A stretch of DNA of 64,000 nt from Curtobacterium herbarum (lineage in GTDB: Bacteria > Actinomycetota > Actinomycetes > Actinomycetales > Microbacteriaceae): contig NZ_JAFBBT010000001.1 in NCBI RefSeq assembly GCF_016907335.1, positions 124,001 to 188,000 on the forward strand, in the 5' to 3' direction. Shown piece after piece: positions 20,866-29,484 of this stretch. The first letter of the stretch is position 1. Each line of letters opens with the position of its first letter. The translations under genes were made by a program, and so were the position numbers. The notes below the pieces were generated by a model. That model searched no databases. It was not told the origin of the DNA and was given only the letters and a program-made list of their open reading frames with translations.

Positions 20866-22111
20866 CTCCCCGACCACCGCGCCCGACTCCGACGTCACCG
20901 GCCGGAGCATCCTGCTCGACCAGGTCACCAAGCGGTACCCCGGTCAGACGAAGCCCGCGGTCGACGGCATCACGCTCGAGATCCCGGCCGGCAAGATCGT
21001 CATGCTCGTCGGCCCGTCCGGCTGCGGCAAGACCACCACGCTGAAGATGATCAACCGACTGATCGAGCCCACCGAGGGCCGCATCGTGGTCGGCGACGAC
21101 GACGTGACCAAGATCGACGGCGACGAACTCCGCCGTCGGATGGGCTACGTCATCCAGGCCGGCGGGCTCTTCCCGCACATGACCGTCGCGGCGAACATCG
21201 CGGTCGTGCCGAAGATGCTCGGCTGGTCGAAGGACAAGATTGCCGCCCGTGTCGACGAGCTCCTGGACCTGGTCTCGCTCGACCCGGAGACCTACCGCGA
21301 CCGCTACCCCCGCGAGCTCTCCGGCGGACAGCAGCAGCGTGTCGGCGTCGCCCGTGCCCTGGCCGCAGACCCGCCCGTCCTGCTCATGGACGAGCCGTTC
21401 GGCGCGGTCGACCCGATCACCCGCCAGCGCCTGCAGGACGAGCTCATCCGCATCCAGGCGGAGCTGCACAAGACGATCGTCATCGTCACCCACGACTTCG
21501 ACGAGGCCGTGAAGCTCGGCGACTGGATCGTGGTGTTCTCCGAGGGCGCGCACATCGTGCAGTACGACTCCCCGGAGCGGATCCTCGCCGAACCCGCGAA
21601 CGAGTTCGTCGAGAACTTCATCGGCTCGGGTGCCGGGCTCAAGCAGCTGACCCTGACCCGCGTGCGGGAGGTCGGGCTCGCCGACGCCGTCACCTGTTCC
21701 CCCGGCGAGCAGGCCCAGGCCGTGCTGCAGCGGATGCGCGAGGCCGGCGGCCACGGGCACGCCGTCGTCGTCGACCAGCGCCAGCGTCCGATCGGGTGGC
21801 CCTCGCGCCGCCAGCTCGAGCGGCTCGACCGGATCCCGGACGGCACCGAGGCCGGCCTGCCGGTCGTCTCCGAGGCATCGACCCTCAACGACGCGCTCGA
21901 CACCATGCTCGTCTCGAGCGCCGGCGCCGCCCTGGTGACCGGCCGACGGGACGCGTTCCAGGGTGTCATCACGGTCGAGACGGTGATGGACGCGATCACC
22001 CGCACCCGTGCCGCCGCGGCCGAGGAGCAGGCCTACACGCCCGTCGGCACGAACACGAACCCGCTCGAGACGCTGCCGAGCTCGCCCGTCGCCGCCCGGG
22101 ACGACCAGTGA
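20852..22111 (+). CDS. Osmoprotectant ABC transporter ATPase with CBS pair (OpuCA-like)
   Basis: 419 residues. The ABC domain (~20-245) has Walker A GPSGCGKTT, signature LSGGQQQR and Walker B VLLMDEPFGAVDP. A C-terminal CBS pair (~275-390, with GHGHAVVVDQRQRPIGW and GVITVETVMDAI) follows; in OpuA/OpuC such domains sense ionic strength or cyclic di-AMP. The combination identifies the betaine/proline/choline class rather than the unrelated methionine class. It energises the two permeases encoded on either side. It ends in a GTGA overlap with the second permease. Confidence 0.93.
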   Translation: MSSTDSPTTAPDSDVTGRSILLDQVTKRYPGQTKPAVDGITLEIPAGKIVMLVGPSGCGKTTTLKMINRLIEPTEGRIVVGDDDVTKIDGDELRRRMGYVIQAGGLFPHMTVAANIAVVPKMLGWSKDKIAARVDELLDLVSLDPETYRDRYPRELSGGQQQRVGVARALAADPPVLLMDEPFGAVDPITRQRLQDELIRIQAELHKTIVIVTHDFDEAVKLGDWIVVFSEGAHIVQYDSPERILAEPANEFVENFIGSGAGLKQLTLTRVREVGLADAVTCSPGEQAQAVLQRMREAGGHGHAVVVDQRQRPIGWPSRRQLERLDRIPDGTEAGLPVVSEASTLNDALDTMLVSSAGAALVTGRRDAFQGVITVETVMDAITRTRAAAAEEQAYTPVGTNTNPLETLPSSPVAARDDQ

Positions 22112-22872
22112 GCGACGTCGTCACCGCGTCCCCGGCGACCGGCACGCGCACCAGCTGGCGCGGACTGGTCATCCAGCCCGTCGCGATCCTCGTCGTCTTC
22201 GGCGCGTTCGCCCTCTGGCTGGCGAACGCCGACCTGAGCGACTCGGAGCGCTCGACGCTCAACCCGTCGGGGCTCCTCGACCTGGCGTGGCAGCACATCC
22301 TGCTCACGGTGGTGTCGACGGCCATCGTGCTCGTGATCGCCATCCCGCTCGGCATCGCCCTCACCCGCGGTCCGCTGCGGAAGGCGAGCGGGGCGATCCT
22401 GGCCGTCGCGAACTTCGGCCAGGCCGCACCCGCCGTCGGGCTCATCGTGCTGCTGGCGTTCTGGCTCGGCTTCACGTTCTGGGCCGCCGTCGTCGCACTG
22501 GTGCTCTACGCGATCCTGCCGGTGCTCCGGAACACGATCATCGGCATCGAGAGCGTCGACGCCCGACTGGTCGAGGCCGGTCGCGGCATGGGCATGAGCG
22601 CGGCCGCCGTCCTGCTCAAGGTCGAACTGCCGCTCGCCGTCCCGGTCATGCTCGCCGGCATCCGCACCGCGCTCGTGCTGCTGGTCGGGTCCGCCGCCCT
22701 CGCGACGTTCATCGGCGCCGGCGGCCTCGGGCTCCTGATCACCACCGGCGTGAACCTGTTCCTGCCGAAGGTGCTCGTCTCCGGGGCGCTCCTGATCGCC
22801 CTCCTCGCCCTCTCCATCGACTGGCTCGGCCGCATCGTCGAGACGTTCGCCCGACCGAAGGGACTCCGATGA
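22108..22872 (+). CDS. Osmoprotectant ABC transporter permease (OpuBD-like)
   Basis: 254 residues. A cytoplasmic N-terminus of ~20 residues leads into six helices and the coupling loop RLVEAGRGMGMSAAAVLLKVELPLAVPVMLAGI. The FGQAAPAVGLIVLLAFWLGF and FIGAGGLGLLITTG segments are family-typical. It pairs with the OpuBB-like permease as a heterodimer. The GTG start overlaps the ATPase stop, and its stop overlaps the binding-protein ATG (ATGA). Confidence 0.92.
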   Translation: MSDVVTASPATGTRTSWRGLVIQPVAILVVFGAFALWLANADLSDSERSTLNPSGLLDLAWQHILLTVVSTAIVLVIAIPLGIALTRGPLRKASGAILAVANFGQAAPAVGLIVLLAFWLGFTFWAAVVALVLYAILPVLRNTIIGIESVDARLVEAGRGMGMSAAAVLLKVELPLAVPVMLAGIRTALVLLVGSAALATFIGAGGLGLLITTGVNLFLPKVLVSGALLIALLALSIDWLGRIVETFARPKGLR

Positions 22873-23891
22873 CCCGCACGCGCACTCCGGGCCGCCGCGC
22901 CCGCCGTCTGCTCGCCGCCGTCGTCCTGGCGGGCGCGACCACGAGCCTCCTGGCCGGCTGCGGTCTGCAGCCCGCTGCCGCGTTCGTGCCCGCCGCGGCA
23001 CCCGGCACGATCAAGCACATCGACGGCCTGCCGAAGGACGCGAAGCTCACGGTCACGTCGAAGAACTTCACCGAGCAGCTGGTCCTCGGCAAGATCTCGG
23101 TGCTGGCTGCCTCGGCCGCGGGCTTCGACGTCACCGACGAGACGAACGTCCCGGGCTCGGTGGCCGTCCGCCAGCTGATGACGTCGCACGACGCCGACAT
23201 GACGTACGAGTACACCGGTACCGCCTGGCTGACCTTCATGGGGCACAAGCAGGGGATCCCGGACAAGACGAAGCAGTGGCAGGCCGTCAAGGACGAGGAC
23301 GCCGGCAACGGCCTCACCTGGCTGCAGCCCGCACCGATGAACAACACGTACGCGTTCGCGGTGCGGAAGGAAGCCGTCAAGGACCTCGACGGCATCACGA
23401 AGCTGTCGCAGATCGCCGACCTGCCCGCCGACCAGCGCACGTTTTGCGTGGAGTCCGAGTTCAACTCGCGTCCCGACGGCTTCAAGCCGATGCTCGCGAA
23501 GTACGGGCTGACGCTCGGCGGCTCCGGTGACGGTGCGATCCCGAAGAGCAACGTCGACATCCTCGACACCGGCACCGTGTACACGGCGACCGACCGCGGC
23601 ACGTGCAACTTCGGTGAGGTGTTCACCACCGACGGCCGCATCAAGTCGCTCGGGCTGCAGGTGCTCGAGGACGACCGCGGGTTCTTCCCGGCGTACAACG
23701 TCGCCCCGGTGCTCTCGAGCGCGACCTTGAAGAAGTACCCGCAGCTGCAGGACGTGTACGACCAGATCTCGCCGAAGCTGACCGACGCGGTGCTGCAGGA
23801 GCTCAACCGGCAGGTGGACGTCGAGGGCCGCGAGCCGGCGGACGTCGCCTTCGACTGGATGGTGAAGGAGGGCTTCATCACGAAGCCCTAG
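22869..23891 (+). CDS. Osmoprotectant-binding lipoprotein (OpuAC/OsmF-like)
   Basis: 340-residue extracytoplasmic receptor. It has a basic N-terminus, a hydrophobic stretch and a lipobox LLAGC (lipidated Cys near residue 31). The binding domain shows KLTVTSKNFTEQLVLGKI, DMTYEYTGTAWLTFMG and MNNTYAFAVRKEA, which belong to the glycine betaine/carnitine/choline-binding family (OpuAC). The YEYTGT aromatic residues normally help form the cation-binding box. It is the last gene of the four-gene operon, closed by a perfect 42-nt palindrome. Confidence 0.92.
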   Translation: MTRTRTPGRRARRLLAAVVLAGATTSLLAGCGLQPAAAFVPAAAPGTIKHIDGLPKDAKLTVTSKNFTEQLVLGKISVLAASAAGFDVTDETNVPGSVAVRQLMTSHDADMTYEYTGTAWLTFMGHKQGIPDKTKQWQAVKDEDAGNGLTWLQPAPMNNTYAFAVRKEAVKDLDGITKLSQIADLPADQRTFCVESEFNSRPDGFKPMLAKYGLTLGGSGDGAIPKSNVDILDTGTVYTATDRGTCNFGEVFTTDGRIKSLGLQVLEDDRGFFPAYNVAPVLSSATLKKYPQLQDVYDQISPKLTDAVLQELNRQVDVEGREPADVAFDWMVKEGFITKP

Positions 23892-23911
23892 TCGCGACGC
23901 GACCCGATCAC

Positions 23912-23953
23912 GGACGGGAGGCACGGTGCCAGCTGGCACCGTGCCTCCCGTCC
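23912..23953. terminator. Perfect 42-nt palindromic terminator
   Basis: The best copy of the dispersed element: 21-nt arms (GGACGGGAGGCACGGTGCCAG...) are exact reverse complements with AGCT at the centre. It sits 20 nt after the osmoprotectant operon. Confidence 0.85.
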
Positions 23954-24014
23954 GTCTGTCCGTCGTCTCCTCCGTCCGTCCGGGGGACGCGGTCGACGCG
24001 CGGATCGTGCCCGT

Positions 24015-24020
24015 TACGCT
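24015..24020 (+). promoter_or_regulatory. -10 box TACGCT, leaderless GTG start
   Basis: TACGCT ends 6 nt before the GTG of the ROK regulator. Confidence 0.5.
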
Positions 24021-24026
24021 GTCCCC

Positions 24027-25193
24027 GTGTCAGAGCCACGACGGAGTCCGGGCAGCCAAGCTTCACTGCGTGAAGCCAACCGGGGTCGTGTCGTGGCGGC
24101 GGTCAAGCGACACGGTGGTCTGACGCAGGTCGAGCTGGCCGGTGCGACCGGCCTGAGCCCCGCGACCGTGTCGAACATCGTCAAGGAGCTCGTCGCCACC
24201 GGCGCCCTGCACGCGACCCCGAGCACCTCGAGCGGACGCCGGGCCCTGCGGGTGACGCTGCCGCACGGTCTCGGCCTGGTCGCCGGCGTGCACGTCTCGC
24301 CCCGGCACCTGCGGCTGGCCCTGTCCGACCTCAACGGGACCGTCCTGGCGGAGCGGCACATGCCCCTGGCCCGCGACCACCGGGCGGACGCCGAGCTGGA
24401 CAAGACCGCGCTGCTCGTGATGGACATGGCGGAGTCGGTGGAGTCCTCGATGGACGAGGTGCTGGCCGTCGGGCTGGCGGTCGCCGCGCCGATCGACCGG
24501 CGGACGGGCATGACCGCCCGCGGTGGGATCTTCCGCGGCTGGGACGGCCTGCCGATCGGAGAGTCGCTCGAGCGCCGGGTCGGCAAGCCCGTGCAGGTGG
24601 ACAACTCGGCGAACCTGTCCGCGTTGGCCGAGCACCGGAGCGGGGCGGCGCGCGGGCGCGACTCCGTGATCACCCTCGACGTCGGCAACGGCATCGGCGC
24701 GGGCCTGATCCTGGACGGCCGGTTGTTCCGCGGGCACCACGGTGTCGCCGGCGAGTTCGGGCACACCCCCGTCGTCCCGCACGGCCCGATCTGCCGCTGC
24801 GGCAACCGGGGTTGCCTGGAGGCCGTCGCCGGCGCGCCCGCCGTGCTCGAGAGCGTCCGCGACGAGGTCGGCACCCTGAAGACGGCGGACCTCATCCTCC
24901 GGGCGATGTCCGGCGACCCGGTGTGCATCCGGGCCATCGCCGACGCGGGTCGGGCGATCGGCACCGCGGCGGTGGGGCTCTGCAACGTGCTCGACCCGGA
25001 GCGGCTCGTCGTGACGGGGGAGTTCGCGCGCGCCGGGGAACTGCTCCTCGGCCCGATGCGGCACGCGCTCGAGTCGATGCTCATCGTCGACGCCGACGGC
25101 ACCCCGGACGTGGTGCAGGGGCAGCTCGGCGAGAAGGCCGCGGTGACCGGTGCGCTGGCCGTGGCGATCGAAGCGGTGGACGTCCGCCACTGA
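24027..25193 (+). CDS. ROK-family transcriptional regulator (XylR-like)
   Basis: 388 residues. Residues ~10-75 are a winged helix (GGLTQVELAGATGLSPATVSNIVKELVATGAL). The rest is a ROK sugar-kinase-like domain with TLDVGNGIGAGLILDG, EFGHTPVVPHG and the zinc motif CRCGNRGCLEAV intact. The ATP-binding DxGxT of true kinases is not kept at the domain start, as expected for a regulator. It lies directly upstream of the xylose-type ABC importer on the same strand, so it is the probable sugar-responsive repressor of that operon. Confidence 0.9.
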   Translation: MSEPRRSPGSQASLREANRGRVVAAVKRHGGLTQVELAGATGLSPATVSNIVKELVATGALHATPSTSSGRRALRVTLPHGLGLVAGVHVSPRHLRLALSDLNGTVLAERHMPLARDHRADAELDKTALLVMDMAESVESSMDEVLAVGLAVAAPIDRRTGMTARGGIFRGWDGLPIGESLERRVGKPVQVDNSANLSALAEHRSGAARGRDSVITLDVGNGIGAGLILDGRLFRGHHGVAGEFGHTPVVPHGPICRCGNRGCLEAVAGAPAVLESVRDEVGTLKTADLILRAMSGDPVCIRAIADAGRAIGTAAVGLCNVLDPERLVVTGEFARAGELLLGPMRHALESMLIVDADGTPDVVQGQLGEKAAVTGALAVAIEAVDVRH

Positions 25194-25319
25194 CGATCGC
25201 TCGATAACGATTCCGTCACGGCACCGCACCCTTGCGTTCAACTCTTGCAGCCAAGAACCGCCACTGGCACACTCAGGTCACCGCCAACGTGGGCGGTCCA
25301 CCTGTTGGAGGACATTTCG

Positions 25320-26435
25320 ATGAAGAAAGCCACCACACGAGCCATGCTGGGCGTCGGCGCCCTGCTGCTCGCGATCACCACCCTGGCGGGCTGTTCGAAC
25401 GGAGCCGGCGCAGGAACGGGCTCCGGCGGCGGCGGGGGCGACGCCTCCAAGGCCAAGATCGGGCTGCTCCTGCCCGACTCCGTCACCGCCCGCTACGCCA
25501 GCGCCGACCGCCCGCTCTTCACCGCCGAGGTCAAGAAGCAGTGCAGCGGCTGTTCCGTCGTCTACGCGAACGCCGACGGCGACGCGTCCAAGCAGCTGCA
25601 GCAGGCACAGTCCATGCTCACCCAGGGCGTCAAGGTCCTGGTCCTCGACCCGTTCGACGGTGAGGCAGCGGCCTCGATCGTGCAGCAGGCCAAGGCCAAG
25701 AAGGTGCCGGTCATCTCCTACGACCGACTCATCGACAGCCCGGACCTCAGCTACTACATCTCGTTCGACAACGAGAAGGTCGGCGAGCTGCAGGGCGAGG
25801 CGCTCGTCAAGGCCCTCAAGGCGAAGAACGTCCCCTCGGGCTCCGGCATCATCATGGTGAACGGCTCCCCGACCGACAACAACGCCACCCAGTTCAAGGC
25901 CGGCGCCCACAAGGCGATCGACGACAGCGGCTACAAGGTGCTCGCCGAGTACGACACCCCCGGATGGGACCCCGCCAAGGCACAGGACTGGGCAGCCGGA
26001 CAGATCAGCAAGCTCGGCGCGGACAAGATCACCGGTGTCTACGCGGCCAACGACGACACCGGCGGCGGCGTCATCGCGGCCCTGAAGTCGGCCGGCGTCT
26101 CCGAGCTCCCGCCCGTCACCGGCCAGGACGCGTCCCTCGCCGGCATCCAGCGCATCCTGTCGGGCGAGCAGTACATGACCGTCTACAAGGCGTTCAAGCC
26201 CGAGGCGTCCCAGGCGGCCGACCTGGCGATCCAGTTCGCCCAGGGCAAGTCCCCGAAGGGCGACACCACGGCGAAGACCGCGGGCGGCGCGACCGTCCAG
26301 GCCACGCTGCTCGACCCGGTCGCCGTGACGACCGACAACGTGCAGGACACCGTCATCAAGGACGGCCTGTACACGGTCAAGCAGGTCTGCACCTCGCAGT
26401 ACGCCAGCGCCTGCTCGAAGAACGGCATCGAGTAA
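25320..26435 (+). CDS. xylF: Xylose-type sugar-binding lipoprotein
   Basis: 371 residues. It has a lipoprotein signal with lipobox TLAGC (Cys near 24), then a Gly/Ser linker. The periplasmic-binding-protein domain contains VPVISYDRLIDSPDLSYYIS followed by FDNEKVGELQGEAL, which is strikingly like the D-xylose binding protein XylF. GVYAANDDTGGGVIAAL and VTGQDASLAGIQRIL are general features of the ribose/xylose class. A GGAGG Shine-Dalgarno sits nine bases before the ATG. It feeds the ATPase and permease encoded next. The ligand is called xylose by motif, not by experiment. Confidence 0.82.
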   Translation: MKKATTRAMLGVGALLLAITTLAGCSNGAGAGTGSGGGGGDASKAKIGLLLPDSVTARYASADRPLFTAEVKKQCSGCSVVYANADGDASKQLQQAQSMLTQGVKVLVLDPFDGEAAASIVQQAKAKKVPVISYDRLIDSPDLSYYISFDNEKVGELQGEALVKALKAKNVPSGSGIIMVNGSPTDNNATQFKAGAHKAIDDSGYKVLAEYDTPGWDPAKAQDWAAGQISKLGADKITGVYAANDDTGGGVIAALKSAGVSELPPVTGQDASLAGIQRILSGEQYMTVYKAFKPEASQAADLAIQFAQGKSPKGDTTAKTAGGATVQATLLDPVAVTTDNVQDTVIKDGLYTVKQVCTSQYASACSKNGIE

Positions 26436-26506
26436 GGAACACCCCCGGCCGCCCGGTCCGATCCGGACCGGGCGGCCCGCACGCACTTCCGATCGAGGAC
26501 GACACC

Positions 26507-27316
26507 GTGAGCATCGAGCCCCCAGCAGCACCCACCACCACCGAACCCGTGATGTCCCTCCGTGGCATCGACAAGCGGTTCGGTGCCGTCCAGGCCCTCA
26601 GTGACATCGACTTCGACGTCTACCCGGGTGAAGTCGTCGCCATCGTCGGCGACAACGGCGCCGGCAAGTCGACGTTCGTGAAGATCCTCGCCGGCGTCTA
26701 CACGCCGGACGGCGGCACGATCACCTTCAACGGCGACGAGGTCACCGTCCCGAACCCGGCAGCGGCCCAGTCGCTCGGCATCGCCACGGTCTTCCAGGAC
26801 CTCGCCCTCGCCGACAACCTCGACGTCGTGTCGAACCTGTACCTCGGTCGCGAGATCGCCACGCCCTTCCTCGACGAGGAGGAGATGGAACGCCGATCGT
26901 GGGAACTCCTGCAGCAGCTCGCCGCGCGGATCCCCTCGGTGCGCATCCCGATCGCGTCGCTGTCCGGTGGGCAGCGGCAGACGGTCGCGATCGCCCGGTC
27001 CCTGATCGGCGACCCGCAGGTCGTCATCCTCGACGAACCGACCGCAGCACTCGGCGTCGCGCAGACCGCCGAGGTGCTCAACCTCGTCGAACGCCTCCGT
27101 GAGCGCGGCCTCGGCGTCGTCCTCATCAGCCACAACCTCGCCGACGTGCAGGCCGTCGCCGACCGGGTCGCGGTGCTGCGACTCGGTCGGAACAACGGCA
27201 CCTTCCGCATCGACGACGTCTCCTACGAGGAGATCATCGCGGCCATCACCGGCGCGACCGACAACGCCGTCACCCGTCGTGCCGCGTCCCGGACCGAGCA
27301 GGAGACCACCGCATGA
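26507..27316 (+). CDS. xylG: Sugar ABC transporter ATPase, single ABC domain (XylG-like)
   Basis: 269 residues with one nucleotide-binding domain: Walker A GDNGAGKST, signature LSGGQRQT, Walker [14 protein letters not shown]-loop LISHNLADV. The proteobacterial XylG/RbsA class has two fused domains of ~500 residues; here only one is present, so the active pump must use a homodimer. GVAQTAEVLNLVERLRERG is typical of the ribose/xylose family. GTG start after GAGGACG. It overlaps the permease gene by ATGA. Confidence 0.88.
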   Translation: MSIEPPAAPTTTEPVMSLRGIDKRFGAVQALSDIDFDVYPGEVVAIVGDNGAGKSTFVKILAGVYTPDGGTITFNGDEVTVPNPAAAQSLGIATVFQDLALADNLDVVSNLYLGREIATPFLDEEEMERRSWELLQQLAARIPSVRIPIASLSGGQRQTVAIARSLIGDPQVVILDEPTAALGVAQTAEVLNLVERLRERGLGVVLISHNLADVQAVADRVAVLRLGRNNGTFRIDDVSYEEIIAAITGATDNAVTRRAASRTEQETTA

Positions 27317-28581
27317 GCAAGACCGACGAGACGCTCACCGCGTCGAACCCCACCCCGTCGGCCGCCGACCTGCAGGACGAGCGGCTCCTCCGCGACCAGG
27401 GGATCGGCGGCGCCGCGAAGGCCTTCGTCCGCCGGGTCCGTGGCGGCGACATCGGCTCGCTGCCGGTGGTCGTCGGCCTCGTCGTCATCTGGGCGGTGTT
27501 CCAGGCCCTCTCGCCCGACTTCCTCTCGCCGGGCAACCTCGTCAACCTCGCCCTGCAGTGCGCGGCGGTCGGCACCATCGCGATCGGCATCGTCCTGGTG
27601 CTGCTCCTCGGTGAGATCGACCTGTCCGTCGGCAGCGTCAGCGGTCTGGCGGCCGCGATCCTCGGCCAGGGGCTGACGACGCTCGGTTGGCCGCTCTGGC
27701 TCGTCATCGTCGTGGCGCTGGCGGTCGGTGCCGCGGCCGGCCTGCTCTACGGCCTGCTCTTCACCCGCTTCGGCGTCCCGAGCTTCGTCATCACCCTCGC
27801 CGGTCTGCTCGGGTTCCTCGGCCTGCAGCTGCTCATCCTCGGCCCGAACGGCTCGATCAACCTGCCGTACTCGTCGCCCGTCGTGCAGTTCGCCTCGGCG
27901 TCGTACCTGCCGCCGTGGTTGGCCTACGTGCTCGCCGCGGTCGCCGCCGGCGGGCTGTTCATCACCGAGGTCCGACGTGCCGGCCGTCGCCGCCGTGCCG
28001 GGCTGTCCACCGGCGCGATGTCCCTGACGATCGCGAAGTCCGCCGCCCTGTTCATCGGCCTCGCCGTGATGGTCTGGTACCTGTCGCGGGACTTCGGCAC
28101 GGGCACCTCGTTCGTGTTCTTCATCGTGCTCGTCGTCCTCATGAACTTCCTGCTGAAGCGCACCCGCTGGGGCCGCTCGGTCTTCGCGGTCGGCGGCAAC
28201 GTCGAGGCCGCACGACGCTCCGGCATCCGGGTGAACCGCATCTACATCTCGGTGTTCGTGCTCACCTCGCTGTTCGCCACGATCGGCGGCATCCTGGCGG
28301 CGGCCCGCCTCAACTCGGCCAGCCTGTCCTCGGGCGCCGGCGACACGAACCTCAACGCGATCGCCGCGGCGGTCATCGGCGGGACGAGCCTCTTCGGTGG
28401 ACGCGGCAGCGCGTGGTCGGCGCTGCTCGGCATCATCGTGATCCAGTCGATCTCGAACGGGCTCACCCTGCTCAGCCTCGACTCCTCGATCCGGTACATG
28501 ATCACCGGCGCGGTCCTGCTGCTCGCGGTCATCATCGACTCGCTGTCGCGTCGCAGCCGCGCCAGCCACGGGGCGGCCTGA
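27313..28581 (+). CDS. xylH: Sugar ABC transporter permease (XylH-like)
   Basis: 422 residues, ten to twelve helices. The N-terminal cytoplasmic segment carries ~55 residues. The family signature LLLGEIDLSVGSVSGLAAAI, then FGVPSFVITLAGLLGFLGLQ and AAAVIGGTSLFGGRGSAWSALLG, place it in the BPD_transp_2 ribose/xylose/arabinose group. TKRTRWGRSVFAVGGNVEAARRSGI, preceding the last helices, is the XylH-type coupling region. It closes the three-gene importer and is followed by the palindromic terminator. Confidence 0.88.
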   Translation: MSKTDETLTASNPTPSAADLQDERLLRDQGIGGAAKAFVRRVRGGDIGSLPVVVGLVVIWAVFQALSPDFLSPGNLVNLALQCAAVGTIAIGIVLVLLLGEIDLSVGSVSGLAAAILGQGLTTLGWPLWLVIVVALAVGAAAGLLYGLLFTRFGVPSFVITLAGLLGFLGLQLLILGPNGSINLPYSSPVVQFASASYLPPWLAYVLAAVAAGGLFITEVRRAGRRRRAGLSTGAMSLTIAKSAALFIGLAVMVWYLSRDFGTGTSFVFFIVLVVLMNFLLKRTRWGRSVFAVGGNVEAARRSGIRVNRIYISVFVLTSLFATIGGILAAARLNSASLSSGAGDTNLNAIAAAVIGGTSLFGGRGSAWSALLGIIVIQSISNGLTLLSLDSSIRYMITGAVLLLAVIIDSLSRRSRASHGAA

Positions 28582-28610
28582 GCCGACGGCCTGAGTCGTC
28601 CCCACCCGAC

Positions 28611-28652
28611 GGACGGGAGGCGCGGTGCCAGCTGGCACGGTGCCTCCCGTCC
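28611..28652. terminator. 42-nt palindromic terminator, fourth copy
   Basis: GGACGGGAGGC arms with one G-G mismatch and one wobble pair, 29 nt after the XylH-like stop. Confidence 0.75.
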
Positions 28653-28695
28653 GTCGGTCCCAGCGTCCGTCGGTTCCCGCGTCCGTCGGTTCCAC
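28648..28695. repeat. 16-bp tandem repeat, three copies plus a decayed fourth
   Basis: Units CGTCCGTCGGTTCCxx repeat at a 16-bp period, starting inside the end of the palindromic terminator. The first base of the repeat is the CCGTCC of the terminator arm, which suggests the repeat grew from it by slippage. Confidence 0.75.
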
Positions 28696-28735
28696 AGTCG
28701 GCCGGTCCCTCCGCCCGCTGGCACCTCGACGCCGG

Positions 28736-28741
28736 TATCGT
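28736..28741 (+). promoter_or_regulatory. -10 box TATCGT, leaderless ATG start
   Basis: TATCGT ends 6 nt before the ATG of the next gene. Confidence 0.55.
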
Positions 28742-28747
28742 CGACGC

Positions 28748-29416
28748 ATGGCACTGTTCGGACGACGCAAGCCCGACGTGCGCGATCGGCCCGTCAGCCA
28801 GGTCGAGCTGAAGCGTGCGGTCGACGAGGGCTTCCTCATCGCCAGGGCAGCGGTGACCGTCGCCGTGGCGAACCGGATCATCACCAACGCCCTGCGTGAC
28901 CAGGGCTACTTCGACCACGCCCTGATCGCCGACGCCGCCCGGCAGGAACTGCACCGGATGGCGGAGGAGCAGCGCGGCGACGCCGAGCGGATGCGGGAGA
29001 TCCGGGTCCGGTCGAGCAAGCAGGGCGGGCGCTCGCAGCACCAGCACGACTACCGGCGCGGCGACGACCTCAAGCTCCGCACGCGCGAGGCGACCTACGA
29101 GGAACTCGCGAAGCGCCTCGACGCCCGCCGGGACGACCAGCACTTCGTCGACGGCATCGTCCTGGCCGCCCGGGCCCGCGCCTGGGACGACATCGGCACC
29201 ACCGTCGTCGGACGTCTCGGCTGGGCCCAGCGTCCCGCCGACGACTACGAGGTCGGACGCGACGACCGCGTGCAGCAGCTCCTCGACGAGGACTTCGCGG
29301 CCCTCGTCGCCGAGCACCCGGTCGGCTCCGGCACCCCGGTCGGCGCCGACGAGCCGGACGCCGACGGACCGGACGACGGCACCGACCCGGCCGAGGCGGA
29401 CACCACCACGAGCTGA
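28748..29416 (+). CDS. Hypothetical cytosolic protein with acidic tail
   Basis: 222 residues, no membrane segment. It starts MALFGRRKPDVRDR and continues with a helical body (VSQVELKRAVDEGFLIARAAVTVAVANRIITNAL; ELHRMAEEQRGDAERMREIRV). A charged middle (SSKQGGRSQHQHDYRRGDDLKLR) and an Asp/Glu-rich C-terminus (last ~25 residues) follow. Similar GRR-starting proteins are widespread in Microbacteriaceae; no function is known to me. Confidence 0.65.
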   Translation: MALFGRRKPDVRDRPVSQVELKRAVDEGFLIARAAVTVAVANRIITNALRDQGYFDHALIADAARQELHRMAEEQRGDAERMREIRVRSSKQGGRSQHQHDYRRGDDLKLRTREATYEELAKRLDARRDDQHFVDGIVLAARARAWDDIGTTVVGRLGWAQRPADDYEVGRDDRVQQLLDEDFAALVAEHPVGSGTPVGADEPDADGPDDGTDPAEADTTTS

Positions 29417-29471
29417 CGCGCCGCCCGTCGGCGCGCGGGTCCGCCTCGACCCGTGCCCAGCCGTCGCTCCG

Positions 29472-29477
29472 TAGGCT
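29472..29477 (+). promoter_or_regulatory. -10 box TAGGCT, leaderless ATG start
   Basis: TAGGCT ends 7 nt before the ATG of the FAD oxidoreductase gene. Confidence 0.5.
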
Positions 29478-29484
29478 CGACCGC

